Positions 1 through 10,099 of a DNA stretch of 32,823 nucleotides are shown one piece after another. Location of the stretch: the NCBI GenBank assembly GCA_021797635.1, contig JAJZZI010000067.1, positions 1 through 32,823 of the forward strand, read 5' to 3'. Below the pieces are notes generated by a model that searched no databases, was not told the DNA's origin, and was given only the letters and a program-made list of their open reading frames with translations. The stretch is from Bacillota bacterium. Its GTDB lineage: Bacteria > Bacillota > Sulfobacillia > Sulfobacillales > Sulfobacillaceae. The position numbers and the translations under genes were made by a program. Within the stretch, counting starts at the first letter, position 1, and each line of letters starts with the position of its first letter.

Positions 1-127
1 ATCCCACCCACCACCGTCGAACGACGGCAGGTCATTGACTTACCGAATCAACCGGTCATCGTCACCGAACATCAAGGGGAAGTAAAAGCCTGCCCCCACT
101 GTGGCGCGCGGACGCGCGCCCAGTTCC
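1..127 (+). pseudogene. IS66-family transposase (TnpC) fragment, 5' exon of the group II intron, truncated by the window edge
   Basis: Frame 1 reads [42 protein letters not shown], with the CPHCG zinc-finger-like motif and context typical of IS66 TnpC; the frame is interrupted at the GTGCGAC intron start. Confidence 0.75.
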
Positions 128-702
128 GTGCGACCGGCAGGTCGCAGTGCTTGTTGGTGCAAGTCCAATCCCTGCTAATTTCTCGTTCATGTGGGGTAGC
201 CGATAGTGGCAGGGTGTCTGGGGTAACCCAGAATCTGGTGGGCCTGAGGCGAATCTCGGGGCCGTAATCTCAGTGAACCGGTGGTGGCCCTCCCTGGGTG
301 ACGAGCCTTCGGAAGACGGGCGAAGTCTACGACTGCGGCGGTTGAATGGGGATGCGCTCCCTGAAGGCGCGAACGGAACGAGCAGCACCGCAGCAGACCC
401 GGGAGGGTGGTTACGGATGGCACCGAGGGAAAGCACTGCGACTGACCCGGTGAGACCCTGTCTGGTCCGGTGGTCGAATGAAGTAGGGCAATGCGACGAC
501 CGCCAATCCCTCACCACTGGGTGGGACAGGGAGTCGGAGACGGGAATAGTAGCGAAGTACCGCACCGGACAACAGAACCGGGCGGGAAGGCGAAGGCCCG
601 TCACTTCGATAGGTTCTAACACGAAGGTGGTCTCTGGCAAGGCGAGATTGGCCACAAGGCCTAGCGACAGCCACGGCCCGAACGGGCCGTCTGGAGCCAC
701 CC

Positions 703-1935
703 ATGGAGGAAACGAGGATGGTAAAGAAATGGTATAGCTTGGCCGACAAGGTCTGGCACCCGAGCAATCTGGCGAAGGCGGCGGCAGCCGTCCTCGCGAA
801 TCACGGCGCGGCAGGACTGGACCATCAAAGTTGCGTGCAGTTCGGCGAGCATCTTGCGGACGAACTGGCCGCCTTGGGCCTCGCCCTGCGCGAACACCGG
901 TACCGGCCGCAACCGGTCCGACGGGTCTATATTCCCAAACCGGGCAAGCCCGACCAGCGGAGGCCATTAGGCATTCCGGCGGTACGGGACCGGGTGGTTC
1001 AGCAGGCCGTGCGCCAGGTTCTCGAACCCATCTGGGAACCGACGTTTAGTGACACGAGCTATGGCTTTCGCCCAGGACGCAGTGCCCATGACGCCGTAAA
1101 CCGGCTGTATGACGCTCTGACCCGCGGTTATCACTGGGTGGTTGATGCGGACATCCAAGATTATTTTGGGTCTATCGACCACACCCTGCTAATCGACCAA
1201 ATCGCCGAACGGGTGTCAGATGGCACGGTGCTCCGATGGCTACGGGATATGCTGCGTGCGGGGGTTCTCGAAGAGGGACAGATACGCCCGACACTAAGGG
1301 GTACACCTCAAGGTGGCGTGGCGAGTCCACTCTTTGGGAATATTTACCTCGACGCGCTGGACCGTGCCATGGAGGTCTTGCCCGAGGTCATCTACCTGAG
1401 GTACGCCGATGATTGGTGCGCGCTTGCGCGCACCCAAGAGGCGGCGGAACAGGCGCTGCAGGTGGCACGCGGCGTGGTCCACGACCGCCTCCATCTGACG
1501 CTGCACCCAGAGAAAACCCGCATCCTGGACGCCCGCGTGACCCCCTTCGATTTTCTCGGGTTTACGTTCTTCTGGACCAACCCGGGGGACACGGGGCGAC
1601 CCTTGTTCGGACCGAAAAGTGCGGCGACCGAGCGTCTCAAGGACCGCGTGCGTGTCCTGACCAGACGTAAGCGCCCGGCGAGCCTGAACATGGTGATTCA
1701 GGACCTTGCTCCCGTCATTCGGGGCTGGGGCCAGTATTTTACCATCAGCCAGCATGGGGAGTATTACCGCCTCGATGCCTGGATTCGGGAACGGTGTCGG
1801 GCCTTCGTCGCCAAACGATGGAATCGGAGTCGAGCGCTCGACCGTGTCTGGACCAATCAGCGTCTAGCCGACTTGGGCCTACCATCTCTCGCCGCCATGC
1901 GACGTAAAGTCCTGGCGCAACCTCCTCGCCCCTGA
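703..1935 (+). CDS. ltrA: Group II intron reverse transcriptase/maturase, apparently lacking an HNH endonuclease domain
   Basis: 410 aa; RT motifs RPLGIPAVRDRVVQQAV, SYGFRPGRSAHDAV, TPQGGVASPLFGNIYLDALD, LRYADDWCALAR, FDFLGFTF; X/maturase region; C-terminus ends shortly after it. Confidence 0.95.
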   Translation: MEETRMVKKWYSLADKVWHPSNLAKAAAAVLANHGAAGLDHQSCVQFGEHLADELAALGLALREHRYRPQPVRRVYIPKPGKPDQRRPLGIPAVRDRVVQQAVRQVLEPIWEPTFSDTSYGFRPGRSAHDAVNRLYDALTRGYHWVVDADIQDYFGSIDHTLLIDQIAERVSDGTVLRWLRDMLRAGVLEEGQIRPTLRGTPQGGVASPLFGNIYLDALDRAMEVLPEVIYLRYADDWCALARTQEAAEQALQVARGVVHDRLHLTLHPEKTRILDARVTPFDFLGFTFFWTNPGDTGRPLFGPKSAATERLKDRVRVLTRRKRPASLNMVIQDLAPVIRGWGQYFTISQHGEYYRLDAWIRERCRAFVAKRWNRSRALDRVWTNQRLADLGLPSLAAMRRKVLAQPPRP

Positions 1936-1954
1936 CGGGGCAACTATCGTCGGA

Positions 1955-1987
1955 GAGCCGGATGTGGGAAAACCACAAGTCCGGTTC
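1955..1987 (+). other. Group II intron domain V
   Basis: GAGCCGGATGTGGGAAAACCACAAGTCCGGTTC folds as a hairpin with a GAAA-like loop; AGC triad at 1956-1958. Confidence 0.75.
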
Positions 1988-2028
1988 GATGAGGGGACGG
2001 GGTTCGTAAGAACCCCTCCTACTCTACC

Positions 2029-2658
2029 ACAGGCCGTTTTCACTGGACGGCCCCTCGTATTCCCCGATCCATCCAACCCCCTTTTTGGTTGGCCGGGGGC
2101 ACCGCCTTTGCGGTCTGGTCGGTCACGGCCTTCTTCATGTCCCTCGCGCCAAGCTACGTTATGACGCTACTCCATGTGAACAACCTCGCTGTCGCGGGCG
2201 GGGTGGTCTTTTTGATGCTCGCCTGCGCGTCGGTAACCCAATTGGTGACGCGCGGGATCTCACCTCGTTGGGCTATGCCCATCGGACTCGCGCTGATCGT
2301 ATTGGCCGTCTTCGGTCTACTCTGGGCGGTGCCTGCCCACGCCCTCTGGATGGTGGTGGTGAGCACCGTTTTGTCGGGGATCGGGCAAGGAACCGCGTTT
2401 TTAGGGAGTATGACCACGGTGACTCGGGTGGCGCCCCCGAGGGATACAGCCAGGGTGGTTTCAAGCTTCTATGTGGTGGTCTACTGCGGCGTCGGAGCAC
2501 CCGTACTGGGCCTGGGTCTCGTCGCCCAACGGATCGGCCTCTATGGAGCCATGTTGTATTATGCCGCCTTTATCGCTATCGTGGCCTCAGGTGTCTTGAT
2601 CGGGTTATGGGTGTGGCGCAAAGGGGTGCGCGCCGCCCTAGAAAGCCTCTCTGCGTAG
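2029..2658 (+). pseudogene. MFS transporter, C-terminal remnant
   Basis: Frame reads TGRFHWTAPRIPRSIQPPFWLAGGTAFAVWSVTAFFMSLAPSYVMTLL... through several TM helices to ALESLSA; no N-terminal half, begins at the intron 3' boundary. Confidence 0.72.
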
Positions 2659-2688
2659 TGCCAAATCCAGGAAGGTAGGGATGTTTCC

Positions 2689-3378
2689 ATGAGCGATCCG
2701 GAATTGCACACGGTCGCGGCTCTGATGGGTGACCCTTCCCGGGCCACGATGCTGATCCACCTGATGGGCGGTCGCCGGGTCCCTGCGTCTGATCTGGCCC
2801 GGGCGGCCCAGATTTCCCCGGCCACGGCAAGCGAACATTTGGCGAAGCTCGTGGCTGGGGGATTGATTCAGGGGCGGCGCCACGGTCGCCACCGCTATTA
2901 TGCGTTGGCCAGTCCCGAGGTGGCCCGGGTCGTGGAGGGACTGTTAAGCTTGGCCCCGGCGGAGCCCGTGCGGTCGCTCCGGAGCTCGGTGCGCCAGGCG
3001 CAACTTCGTGCAGCCCGAACGTGTTATGATCATTTGGCGGGAGTTCTGAGCATGCAAATCACGGAATCGTTGATCGCGCACGGGTGGCTGACCTTCGACT
3101 GCATCCAGGAGGCGATGACCCTCACTGGTGGAGGACGGGACCAGGCCGCACGCTGGGGCTGGGACCTCGACCCGCGCCGACGGATGCCTTTGGTGCGCCC
3201 CTGCCTTGACTGGAGTGAACGCCGGTATCATGTAGCCGGTCAAGTGGGTCGATCCGTGGCCACGTGGCTGTTCGACCAAGGATGGGTTGTCCGGGGATCG
3301 GCTGATCGGGTGGTGTTAGTAACCGAGACGGGACAGCATGCTTTGGCCGAGTACTTCGGGTTCGGGTGGACGCCCTAA
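2689..3378 (+). CDS. ArsR-family winged HTH transcriptional regulator
   Basis: MSDPELHTVAALMGDPSRATMLIHLMGGRRVPASDLARAAQISPATASEHLAKLVAGGLIQGRRHGRHRYYAL: classic ArsR HTH; follows the MFS remnant in the same direction. Confidence 0.85.
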   Translation: MSDPELHTVAALMGDPSRATMLIHLMGGRRVPASDLARAAQISPATASEHLAKLVAGGLIQGRRHGRHRYYALASPEVARVVEGLLSLAPAEPVRSLRSSVRQAQLRAARTCYDHLAGVLSMQITESLIAHGWLTFDCIQEAMTLTGGGRDQAARWGWDLDPRRRMPLVRPCLDWSERRYHVAGQVGRSVATWLFDQGWVVRGSADRVVLVTETGQHALAEYFGFGWTP

Positions 3379-3776
3379 TCCCATCACCTCGGGAGCGGCC
3401 AGTTGGGTGAAGGAGAACGCGGTGCCAAACGGCCATTTGTGACCTCACGCGGTTTTTCTAACCGGGTTATGACAAGAAAATGATTTGAAAACGTGAGGGT
3501 GCGTTGAGTCCAGCCGCGAGTGGAAGACTAGAATCCGCCCCATGGCATTTACCCCGACCGAGTCGCGTTCGTCACAAAAGTCCCTGCATGTGGCATCGGA
3601 GAGCCGCTATTACAAGCGGAGGAAGTTCCAGTTGACGCCGATGGAAGACGGTGATGTCCATCAAATGCGACAACCGCGCCCAATCGCCCCGACATTCACG
3701 TTCATGTGTTTGTCGGGGCTTAAACACACAGCAAGTGCCAAAGTCGCCGAGTTGGCCCCCACGTGATGTGGTGTGG

Positions 3777-3825
3777 TCGCCATGAATCAATCCTCGTTCC
3801 TCGAAGCGGGATTGATTCATGGCGA
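3777..3825. repeat. Perfect 17-bp inverted repeat (hairpin) with a 15-nt loop
   Basis: TCGCCATGAATCAATCC (3777-3793) / GGATTGATTCATGGCGA (3809-3825). Confidence 0.9.
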
Positions 3826-4098
3826 GAGAATGGTACGCGTTGATCCCTGAGCGCTCTATCTGAGGATTTGGCTTATTCGATGATATTCCGACTGATGGAG
3901 AGGGGCTTCTCTATCAGCTGATGGTGTCAAGCGGCTCGTCGTTCAGAATCGACCGCCCCATGGCACCCAGGTGATCGTTGACGAGTTTCGCGCGAGGATC
4001 CCCATTTCAGCGAGCGCATTGACGAATGGCGTCACCGCTATCGTTGGAGGGATGCTATTAATCTCTATCGACGTTCTGGAAGTCGCAAGCCCTAGGGC
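3820..4098 (+). pseudogene. Possible degenerate coding remnant of unknown family
   Basis: Protein-like stretches in shifting frames: MAREWYALIPERSI*, then DGVKRLVVQNRPPHGTQVIVDEFR, then EDPHFSERIDEWRHRYRWRDAINLYRRSGSRKP*. Confidence 0.25.
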
Positions 4099-4598
4099 AG
4101 CTCGGTGATTTTTTCCGCGACCGGCTTTCGCGGTCTGGCCAGGGGCACCTCTTCGGGATATCCAAGGGCGATGACGGCAATTACCGCTCGGTCCTCGGGG
4201 ATCCCCAGAACTTCACGTCCATGTGCGGAATACCCGATGGATGCCCAGCGCGCGCCAGCACCGGCGGAAAATGCAGCCAAGGCCAGGTTTTGAGCGAAAC
4301 ACGCCACCGAGACGATGTTTTCGTCGGTTTCCTCCTGGCTTCTCCCCGGGGCGGCCAACAACGCTAGGACCACGGGAGCCCCGCCGAAGTCGGCAGCATG
4401 GTGCAGTTGCTTTCGGGTCTCAGGACCAATCCTTAGAATTTCCCAGGGCTCGGTCAATCGATGGTTGGGAGCAAAGGTGGCCGCCTCAAGCCATTCTTCT
4501 AGTTCGCTCTGGGGAATCGGATCGGGTTTAAAGCGCTTGATATTTCTTCTGCCAGCAATGGCTTCGAGCACAGTCATCAGTAACCACTCCTTCAACAT
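4092..4598 (-). CDS. Nitroreductase family protein
   Basis: MTVLEAIAGRRNIKRFKPDPIPQSELEEWLEAATFAPNHRLTEPWEILRIG... typical nitroreductase N-terminus and AHGREVLGIPEDRAVIAVIALGYPEE C-terminus. Confidence 0.87.
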   Translation of the reverse strand: MLKEWLLMTVLEAIAGRRNIKRFKPDPIPQSELEEWLEAATFAPNHRLTEPWEILRIGPETRKQLHHAADFGGAPVVLALLAAPGRSQEETDENIVSVACFAQNLALAAFSAGAGARWASIGYSAHGREVLGIPEDRAVIAVIALGYPEEVPLARPRKPVAEKITELP

Positions 4599-5005
4599 GA
4601 TGCTTTAACTATACACGGTCGGCGACCGGGAACACGGGGGGAGCCCTAAATTCCGCGACCTGCTAAGGAACCCCTGGGCCATCGTTTCCCGAAGCGTCAC
4701 ACCCGTTGGGCTGGCATTCGCGCTGAGGGATACGACCGATGGAGGTCGGCACCTCAACGCGACTCAAGGAGAAATTCGCATTCACGACGACGTCTTTCGT
4801 CTAGAGAGACGGGCTCAAAAATCTTTTTTGATAATGGGGTCCCCTTACTAGCCACCGATGGGATCGTGTCGTAAGTCGCCAAGCTCACATCACATCTTAC
4901 CCCGCTAACCGCTCTTCGGTGTCGGATCCTAACCAAAGACACAGCATGTTGCACGTGCCTTCGCCTTTAATCTGACGACTCGAAAGCGGCAGTGGGTAAC
5001 GATCA

Positions 5006-6240
5006 TTAACGGTGCGACGCGGTGATGATGAGCGCCATGATGATGTAGCCTATCCCGACACTTAGAGTTAGATAGACGAAACGCGTCCCCACCTGCGTCA
5101 TGAGGTAGCCCGCTAACAGCAAACTAATCCGGTCCCCCCGGTGACTGTCAGCCGGACCGCGGCACTGGCACGGCCTCGAATCGTGTGCGGCACCACCCGT
5201 TGAAACATGGCACCAAACGCTACGTTCTGCAGCGCAAGAGCAAAGGATGCGGTGCCCATGGCGACGAACATTATGATCAACGTGGAGCTTTCCGCGACGA
5301 ATCCTATGGCTATTCCAAAGACGTCCAAGGAGAATACCCAGATGCGCCATAGGGCAACGCGTTGACTGACCTTGGCAGCAATCCGTGCCGCGATAATTCC
5401 TCCAGTTCCCATGGACGCTTCCAATATTCCAAAGTCTCGAGCCCCCCCGTGCAAGACGAGTTTGCTAAAGGTGACGCTGAATATCGCGAGCGGAGCCCCG
5501 ACAAAATCCATCAGAGCGCTAATGGAGAGATAAGCGCGTAAGGCTTTTCGTTCCCACAAAAATCGTACTCCGCTGGTCATGTCGGTCCAAAACGCTCGCC
5601 AGCCCTGGCCGGAAGAGGCCTGAAGATCTGGTATGGGTATCATGCTGAGCGCACACGCCGAGAGGAAAAATAAAATTCCATCCAGCAACACGGCATGGTC
5701 AGGATGAATGATACTGACTACCAAACCGCCCAAGCCATATCCTACCCACTGCAGCAGTTCGCCACCGGCACCAAACCATCCGTTGGCAGGCACGAGGTCT
5801 TGCTCCGGGTTGGCCACCATGTGCGAAAAGATGGCTTCACTGGCCGGGCCGAATATCTGCCCACAGAGACTTAACAGGAGGTTGGCCCCGATCAACAAGA
5901 ACGGACTCGCGTGGCCTGCGATCATCCGCAACGCCACGGAAATCGTGATTCCCCCTCGAAAGAGATCTAAGGTGATCAAAATGCGCTTTTTAGGCAATCG
6001 ATCAGCGAGCGTTGCGAGGGGCTGAGAGGTAATTAACGGAGCGAAACGGGTTAACGCAGGAAGAATGGCCAGGTCGAGCGGAGAGCCTGTTTTGACCAGA
6101 TACCACATCGCGGCCATCATGAAGAGAACATCGCCCAAGCCGGAAACGATTCGACCGGACCAGAACACCATAAACGTCATCTGGCGCAATAGGTTCCCGT
6201 ACGTGGACGTGAGTGCGATGGGTTCGCGTGGTTGGGCCAT
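5006..6240 (-). pseudogene. MFS transporter with an apparent frameshift in a G-run near the 3' end
   Basis: ORF 5113-6240 is an MFS protein; the C-terminal helix ISLLLAGYLMTQVGTRFVYLTLSVGIGYIIMALIITASHR continues in another frame (ORF 5006-5350). Adding one G to the G6 run (5134-5139 on +) restores LTVTGGDRISLLLAGYLM. Confidence 0.8.
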
Positions 6241-6370
6241 CTCTCATGCCTCTATCCGATGAAATGTTGGTGGTAAGCAGCAAAGCAATGAACCCATTAT
6301 GCAACTATCGACGTAGAGCCCACCTCATCCCGATGGGTCCCGTGGCAAGAGGTCAGCCGGGCCTGAGGGC

Positions 6371-7675
6371 CTACGGCTTGGCTGGAGCGATAAGGGTCGA
6401 AATAGGCCGGGCAAACATCATTCCTCCGCGGGTGCTAAGGAAAATGGTGTTGCCCACGACAAACGGCACACCGGGCATAAAGCCTCCCCCAGGAAATTGG
6501 ATCGTCTTGAGTAGTTTCCCGTTGGTCGCATTCAGCACGAACAGTTTCCCAGAGTTATCACCGACCAACAGGCGTTGGCCGATAATCACGGGAGCTTGCG
6601 CAATTTGCTGGCCCGCGAGCGGATTAGACCAAAGCACGTTGCCCGTCTTGGGGTTTATGGCGTAGACGGCGTTAGAAATCGAACTTCCGGCATAAAGCGC
6701 GCTTGGGGTGAGAAGGGGCACACCGGATTCGAACAGCGGGCCACTCGTTGGCCGAACCCCAAACCCGATGCGGCTGGACCAGGTAAGCTTGCCCGTCGAT
6801 TGGTTAAAGGCCAGCAACATCGCCGCGGACTGTCCCTGGTCGTCGTAGACGGCGCCGATGTATACCTGTCCGTTGCCGACGACGGGGGGATCGTCGTCGA
6901 GCCCCGCCACGGCCCGGGTGTGCGTCGCCCAACTGACGGTCATGGTGTTTAGATTGATGGCATACATGGTGTAGGGAAAGGCGCCTCCAAAATATGCCGT
7001 GTGCCCCACCACCGTCGGTGACGACATACTGACATAACTTGGAATGGCCAGCGATCGCATCACGTGGCCGCTTTCGGGCGACAGCTCCAGGACCTGGTCC
7101 GCGCCATTGGCCACAAAAAGGCCCTGCTGGTGAAGCACGAAGGTGGGCATATCTTCACCTGCCGTGTTGTAGACCCACTGGGTGACGCCAGTTCTTGCAT
7201 TGACTGCCACAACCTGGTTCAAACCGGTTCCGCGCAGATCAGGATGGGACACCACCGGAACGGCCGGGAACTTATTATTGCCGAGACCGAAAAAAAGCGT
7301 GCCGTGATCATAGATAGGGCTGTTCATCATCTGGTTGGCAAAGGGATGAAACCACAAGACATGGCCATTGACCGGGTTGATGGCGGCGGCACCATAGGGA
7401 GGCTTGGAGGTGTCGCCGTAGAGGACACCGTCAATGACTGCGGGATCCATGATCGCGGGGCCTTTTAATGTCCAGTCAGCCGTGAAGCCCCGGTTAGATC
7501 CCGTTTCGATCACTTGGTTATGATCGCCATTCAAGCCAAACTCATTCAAATACGTCGTGCCGGTGGGTGCATTATCAGCTAGGGCTAAGGGCAGGGGCCC
7601 GGCAGCAAAGACGAGTAGGGTGACCGCTACGAACAGTGAAGCCATCGGAAATAACTTTTGGCGTATGCAAAACAT
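6371..7675 (-). CDS. Secreted PQQ-like (BamB-type) beta-propeller repeat protein
   Basis: N-terminal signal peptide (MASLFVAVTLLVFAAGPLPLALA); repeated blade motifs such as INPVNGHVLWFHPF, VNARTGVTQWVYNT, FNQSTGKLTWSSRI, INPKTGNVLWSNPL, LNATNGKLLKTIQF. Confidence 0.82.
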   Translation of the reverse strand: MFCIRQKLFPMASLFVAVTLLVFAAGPLPLALADNAPTGTTYLNEFGLNGDHNQVIETGSNRGFTADWTLKGPAIMDPAVIDGVLYGDTSKPPYGAAAINPVNGHVLWFHPFANQMMNSPIYDHGTLFFGLGNNKFPAVPVVSHPDLRGTGLNQVVAVNARTGVTQWVYNTAGEDMPTFVLHQQGLFVANGADQVLELSPESGHVMRSLAIPSYVSMSSPTVVGHTAYFGGAFPYTMYAINLNTMTVSWATHTRAVAGLDDDPPVVGNGQVYIGAVYDDQGQSAAMLLAFNQSTGKLTWSSRIGFGVRPTSGPLFESGVPLLTPSALYAGSSISNAVYAINPKTGNVLWSNPLAGQQIAQAPVIIGQRLLVGDNSGKLFVLNATNGKLLKTIQFPGGGFMPGVPFVVGNTIFLSTRGGMMFARPISTLIAPAKP

Positions 7676-7898
7676 GACCAGCGCTCCCCTGAGGGACTAT
7701 TTGACAGAGTGCTTACACAAACCCAACCCGATTTCCTGCTAAATTTCTCCTGGCTTAGAAAATTCAGCTTGTCAGGCCAGTTCTCATCCATCACACTGAA
7801 CCACATGGAGGCAGTATGTCGAAGGTGCGTTAGCACCATCCTTGCCCTAAAGAACGGGAAAACGTATAGAGATTCTGTGAAAATGAGGAGTGGTCTAG

Positions 7899-8708
7899 TT
7901 GCGAACGACGCATTTGGTGGTTGGAGCCTCGGGTCAGGTGGGCAGCCATCTGTTAAGTGAGCTGCAAAATTTGGGTGACCGGTGTTTAGGAACCTACCAT
8001 CGCCGCAGTCGACCAGGGCTTATTCCTTTGGACTTGGAACATTCCGATGGCATTCACGCGCTGCTTGCGGCCGAGATGCCGTCGGTGGTGTGGATGCCAG
8101 CGGCTCTGCCTGACGTGGATCTCTGCGAGCGCGAGCCTGAACTTAGCCACCGCATCAACGTGGGAGCCGTTTCGACCTTGGCCGAAGCGTCCCGTCGAAT
8201 CGGGGCCCGGTTCGTCTTTTATTCGACGGACTATGTCTTCGATGGGACGCACGGTCCCTACTTTGAGGAGGATGCGGCCCACCCCCTACAAGTATATGGT
8301 CGGCACAAACTCGAGGCGGAAACCTGGCTGCTCGAGCATCTGAAGGAAGTCCTCATTATTCGCACCGCCTGGGTCTACAGCCAGGAGGCTAACCCCCGAA
8401 ACTTCATCTACCGCATTGAACAGCAATTGCAGTCGGGCAACATGCTCAAGGCTGCCACCGATCAGGTGTCCACACCCACCGAAGCTCAAGACCTAGCAAA
8501 ACGGTCCATTCAAGCGGTCCGTGAGGGGATGACGCAAATTTTGCATGTCGTCGGGCCAAATCGCCTGAGTCGCTATGACTGGACGGTCGCCCTGGCCCAA
8601 CAATTTGGCTATAGTTCGGAAGTGGTTCAACCGGTTTTAACAGAGAGCATTGGGCTTTTGGCGGCCCGCCCCTTAAATGGAGGGCTGGCGACGCGCTACT
8701 CCAGATGA
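7899..8708 (+). CDS. RmlD-like NAD(P)-dependent sugar-nucleotide SDR (dTDP-4-dehydrorhamnose reductase family)
   Basis: VVGASGQVGSHLLSEL; FYSTDYVFDGTHGPYFEEDAAHPLQVYGRHKLEAE (YxxxK); TTG start after AGGAG. Confidence 0.85.
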   Translation: MRTTHLVVGASGQVGSHLLSELQNLGDRCLGTYHRRSRPGLIPLDLEHSDGIHALLAAEMPSVVWMPAALPDVDLCEREPELSHRINVGAVSTLAEASRRIGARFVFYSTDYVFDGTHGPYFEEDAAHPLQVYGRHKLEAETWLLEHLKEVLIIRTAWVYSQEANPRNFIYRIEQQLQSGNMLKAATDQVSTPTEAQDLAKRSIQAVREGMTQILHVVGPNRLSRYDWTVALAQQFGYSSEVVQPVLTESIGLLAARPLNGGLATRYSR

Positions 8709-8857
8709 TCGACCTAAAATTACACCGACTTCACGGGGTTACCGAGAAGACCATGTGCCCAAAAGCTCCTTAATTATTGGATGAGGGGAACTCCCTTGGC
8801 TATAGTGAACACAAGAGGAAGCTTCACCAGTCCCTTGGTCCCAAGAAGGAGCATCGC

Positions 8858-10099
8858 TTGGAAAAACTGCTATCATTGGCCATGATTGTCAAAAATGAAG
8901 AGGCGTTTTTGGCCGATTGCCTACGCTCGGTGCAAGGGGTCGTCGACGAGATGGTGATTGTCGACACCGGCTCGACGGACCGCACGATCGACATTGCCCG
9001 CGACTTTGGGGCCCGGCTCATTGAGATCGAGTGGCCCAATGATTTCTCTAAGGCGCGAAATGTCGGGCTAGATGCCGTGACTACGCCCTGGGTGCTGGTT
9101 ATGGATGCCGACGAGGAGCTGGTAGCGGACGACCGTGACACGCTTCGGCGAGCCCTCACCAACCCGACGGCGGATGCCTACAATATTCGCATCATTTCAC
9201 TGACGGAACGGGCCGAAGACATCACCGAGAGCTACGTCACGCGGGTGTTGCGTTCCCATCCGGCTTTGCGCTTTAGCGGATCGATTCATGAGCAATTGTT
9301 CCATGCCATCGTCGAAGCCAAGATGAACCTTGCGCAACTAGACGTGCGGCTGACCCACAAAGGCTACTTGCCATCGGTCATGGAAATGCGCAATAAGCAA
9401 GTGCGCAACCGGCTTCTCCTGGAACAAGAAGTGGCGCGCCAGCCCAACGATGTCTATACGCTTTGGCAGTTGAGCCAAACCTACTTTGGGTCGAATCGGC
9501 CCGACGACGCCATCAAGATGGTCCGCAGGGCCCTCAAAGGGGCTACCTTAGATAATCCGCTATGGGTACTATGCATGATGACCTATGCCCGGGCCCTAGT
9601 TCAAGCTGAACAACCGCGCAAGGCCTTGCGGGTAGTGCGCCAAGGCCAGTTGGCCCGCCCCAATTACACCGACTTTTGGTATTTTGAGGGCGGGGTGTTA
9701 TTTCATCTCGGGGATTGGGAACGGGCGGAAGCCTCTTTCCAAAAGTGTCTCGCACTGGGCGAAGCCCAGGGATTTTTGTCCACGGACACCGGCATTGGTG
9801 GATTTAAGTCGTTATATCGCATCGCTCAGTGCCGTCTTCGCCAAGACGATCCCAAGACCGCGCTCGCCTACCTATTGCTGGCGATTAAGCAACAACCGCA
9901 ATATCGCTCGGCTTGGCGGGCCATCATGGAGATGCATGCGGGAAACCCTTTAAGCAAAGTGCTAGAAACCATTGAATTGAGTCTCAGCCTTGACGATATC
10001 ATGCGGGCGGTGTCGGCATGGCCGCAACGGGACCCAAACGAAGAAGGGCTTTTGGCGCTGGCTAGAGATAAAAAAGCGGCATCCATCTCGCCGGATTAG
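8858..10099 (+). CDS. Family 2 glycosyltransferase with C-terminal TPR-like region
   Basis: SLAMIVKNEEAFLADCLRSV...VDTGSTDRTIDIARDFGARLIEIEWPNDFSKARNVGL...VLVMDADEEL; TPR-like downstream. TTG start at 8858 preceded by AAGGAG (ORF track start 8777 is probably too early). Confidence 0.9.
   Translation: MEKLLSLAMIVKNEEAFLADCLRSVQGVVDEMVIVDTGSTDRTIDIARDFGARLIEIEWPNDFSKARNVGLDAVTTPWVLVMDADEELVADDRDTLRRALTNPTADAYNIRIISLTERAEDITESYVTRVLRSHPALRFSGSIHEQLFHAIVEAKMNLAQLDVRLTHKGYLPSVMEMRNKQVRNRLLLEQEVARQPNDVYTLWQLSQTYFGSNRPDDAIKMVRRALKGATLDNPLWVLCMMTYARALVQAEQPRKALRVVRQGQLARPNYTDFWYFEGGVLFHLGDWERAEASFQKCLALGEAQGFLSTDTGIGGFKSLYRIAQCRLRQDDPKTALAYLLLAIKQQPQYRSAWRAIMEMHAGNPLSKVLETIELSLSLDDIMRAVSAWPQRDPNEEGLLALARDKKAASISPD

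Larger units (their letters stand above)
128..2027 (+). mobile_element. Group II intron (ribozyme plus intron-encoded protein)
   Basis: 5' end GTGCGACCGG; internal RT/maturase ORF; domain V-like hairpin GAGCCGGATGTGGGAAAACCACAAGTCCGGTTC; DVI-like hairpin GGGGTTCGTAAGAACCCC; 3' end ...CCTACTCTAC. The exact 3' boundary is an estimate (plus or minus a few nt). Confidence 0.85.

Noticed and set aside
62-967. 301-aa minus-strand ORF
   Set aside because: Antisense to the group II intron RNA and RT N-terminus; composition is Arg/Pro/Ser-rich translation of GC-rich structured RNA
2085-2678. 197-aa plus-strand ORF
   Set aside because: Out-of-frame shadow of the MFS remnant, which has the hydrophobic TM pattern
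3542-3820. 74-aa (+) and 82-aa (-) ORFs before the inverted repeat
   Set aside because: No recognisable family, no convincing RBS, and they overlap each other on opposite strands
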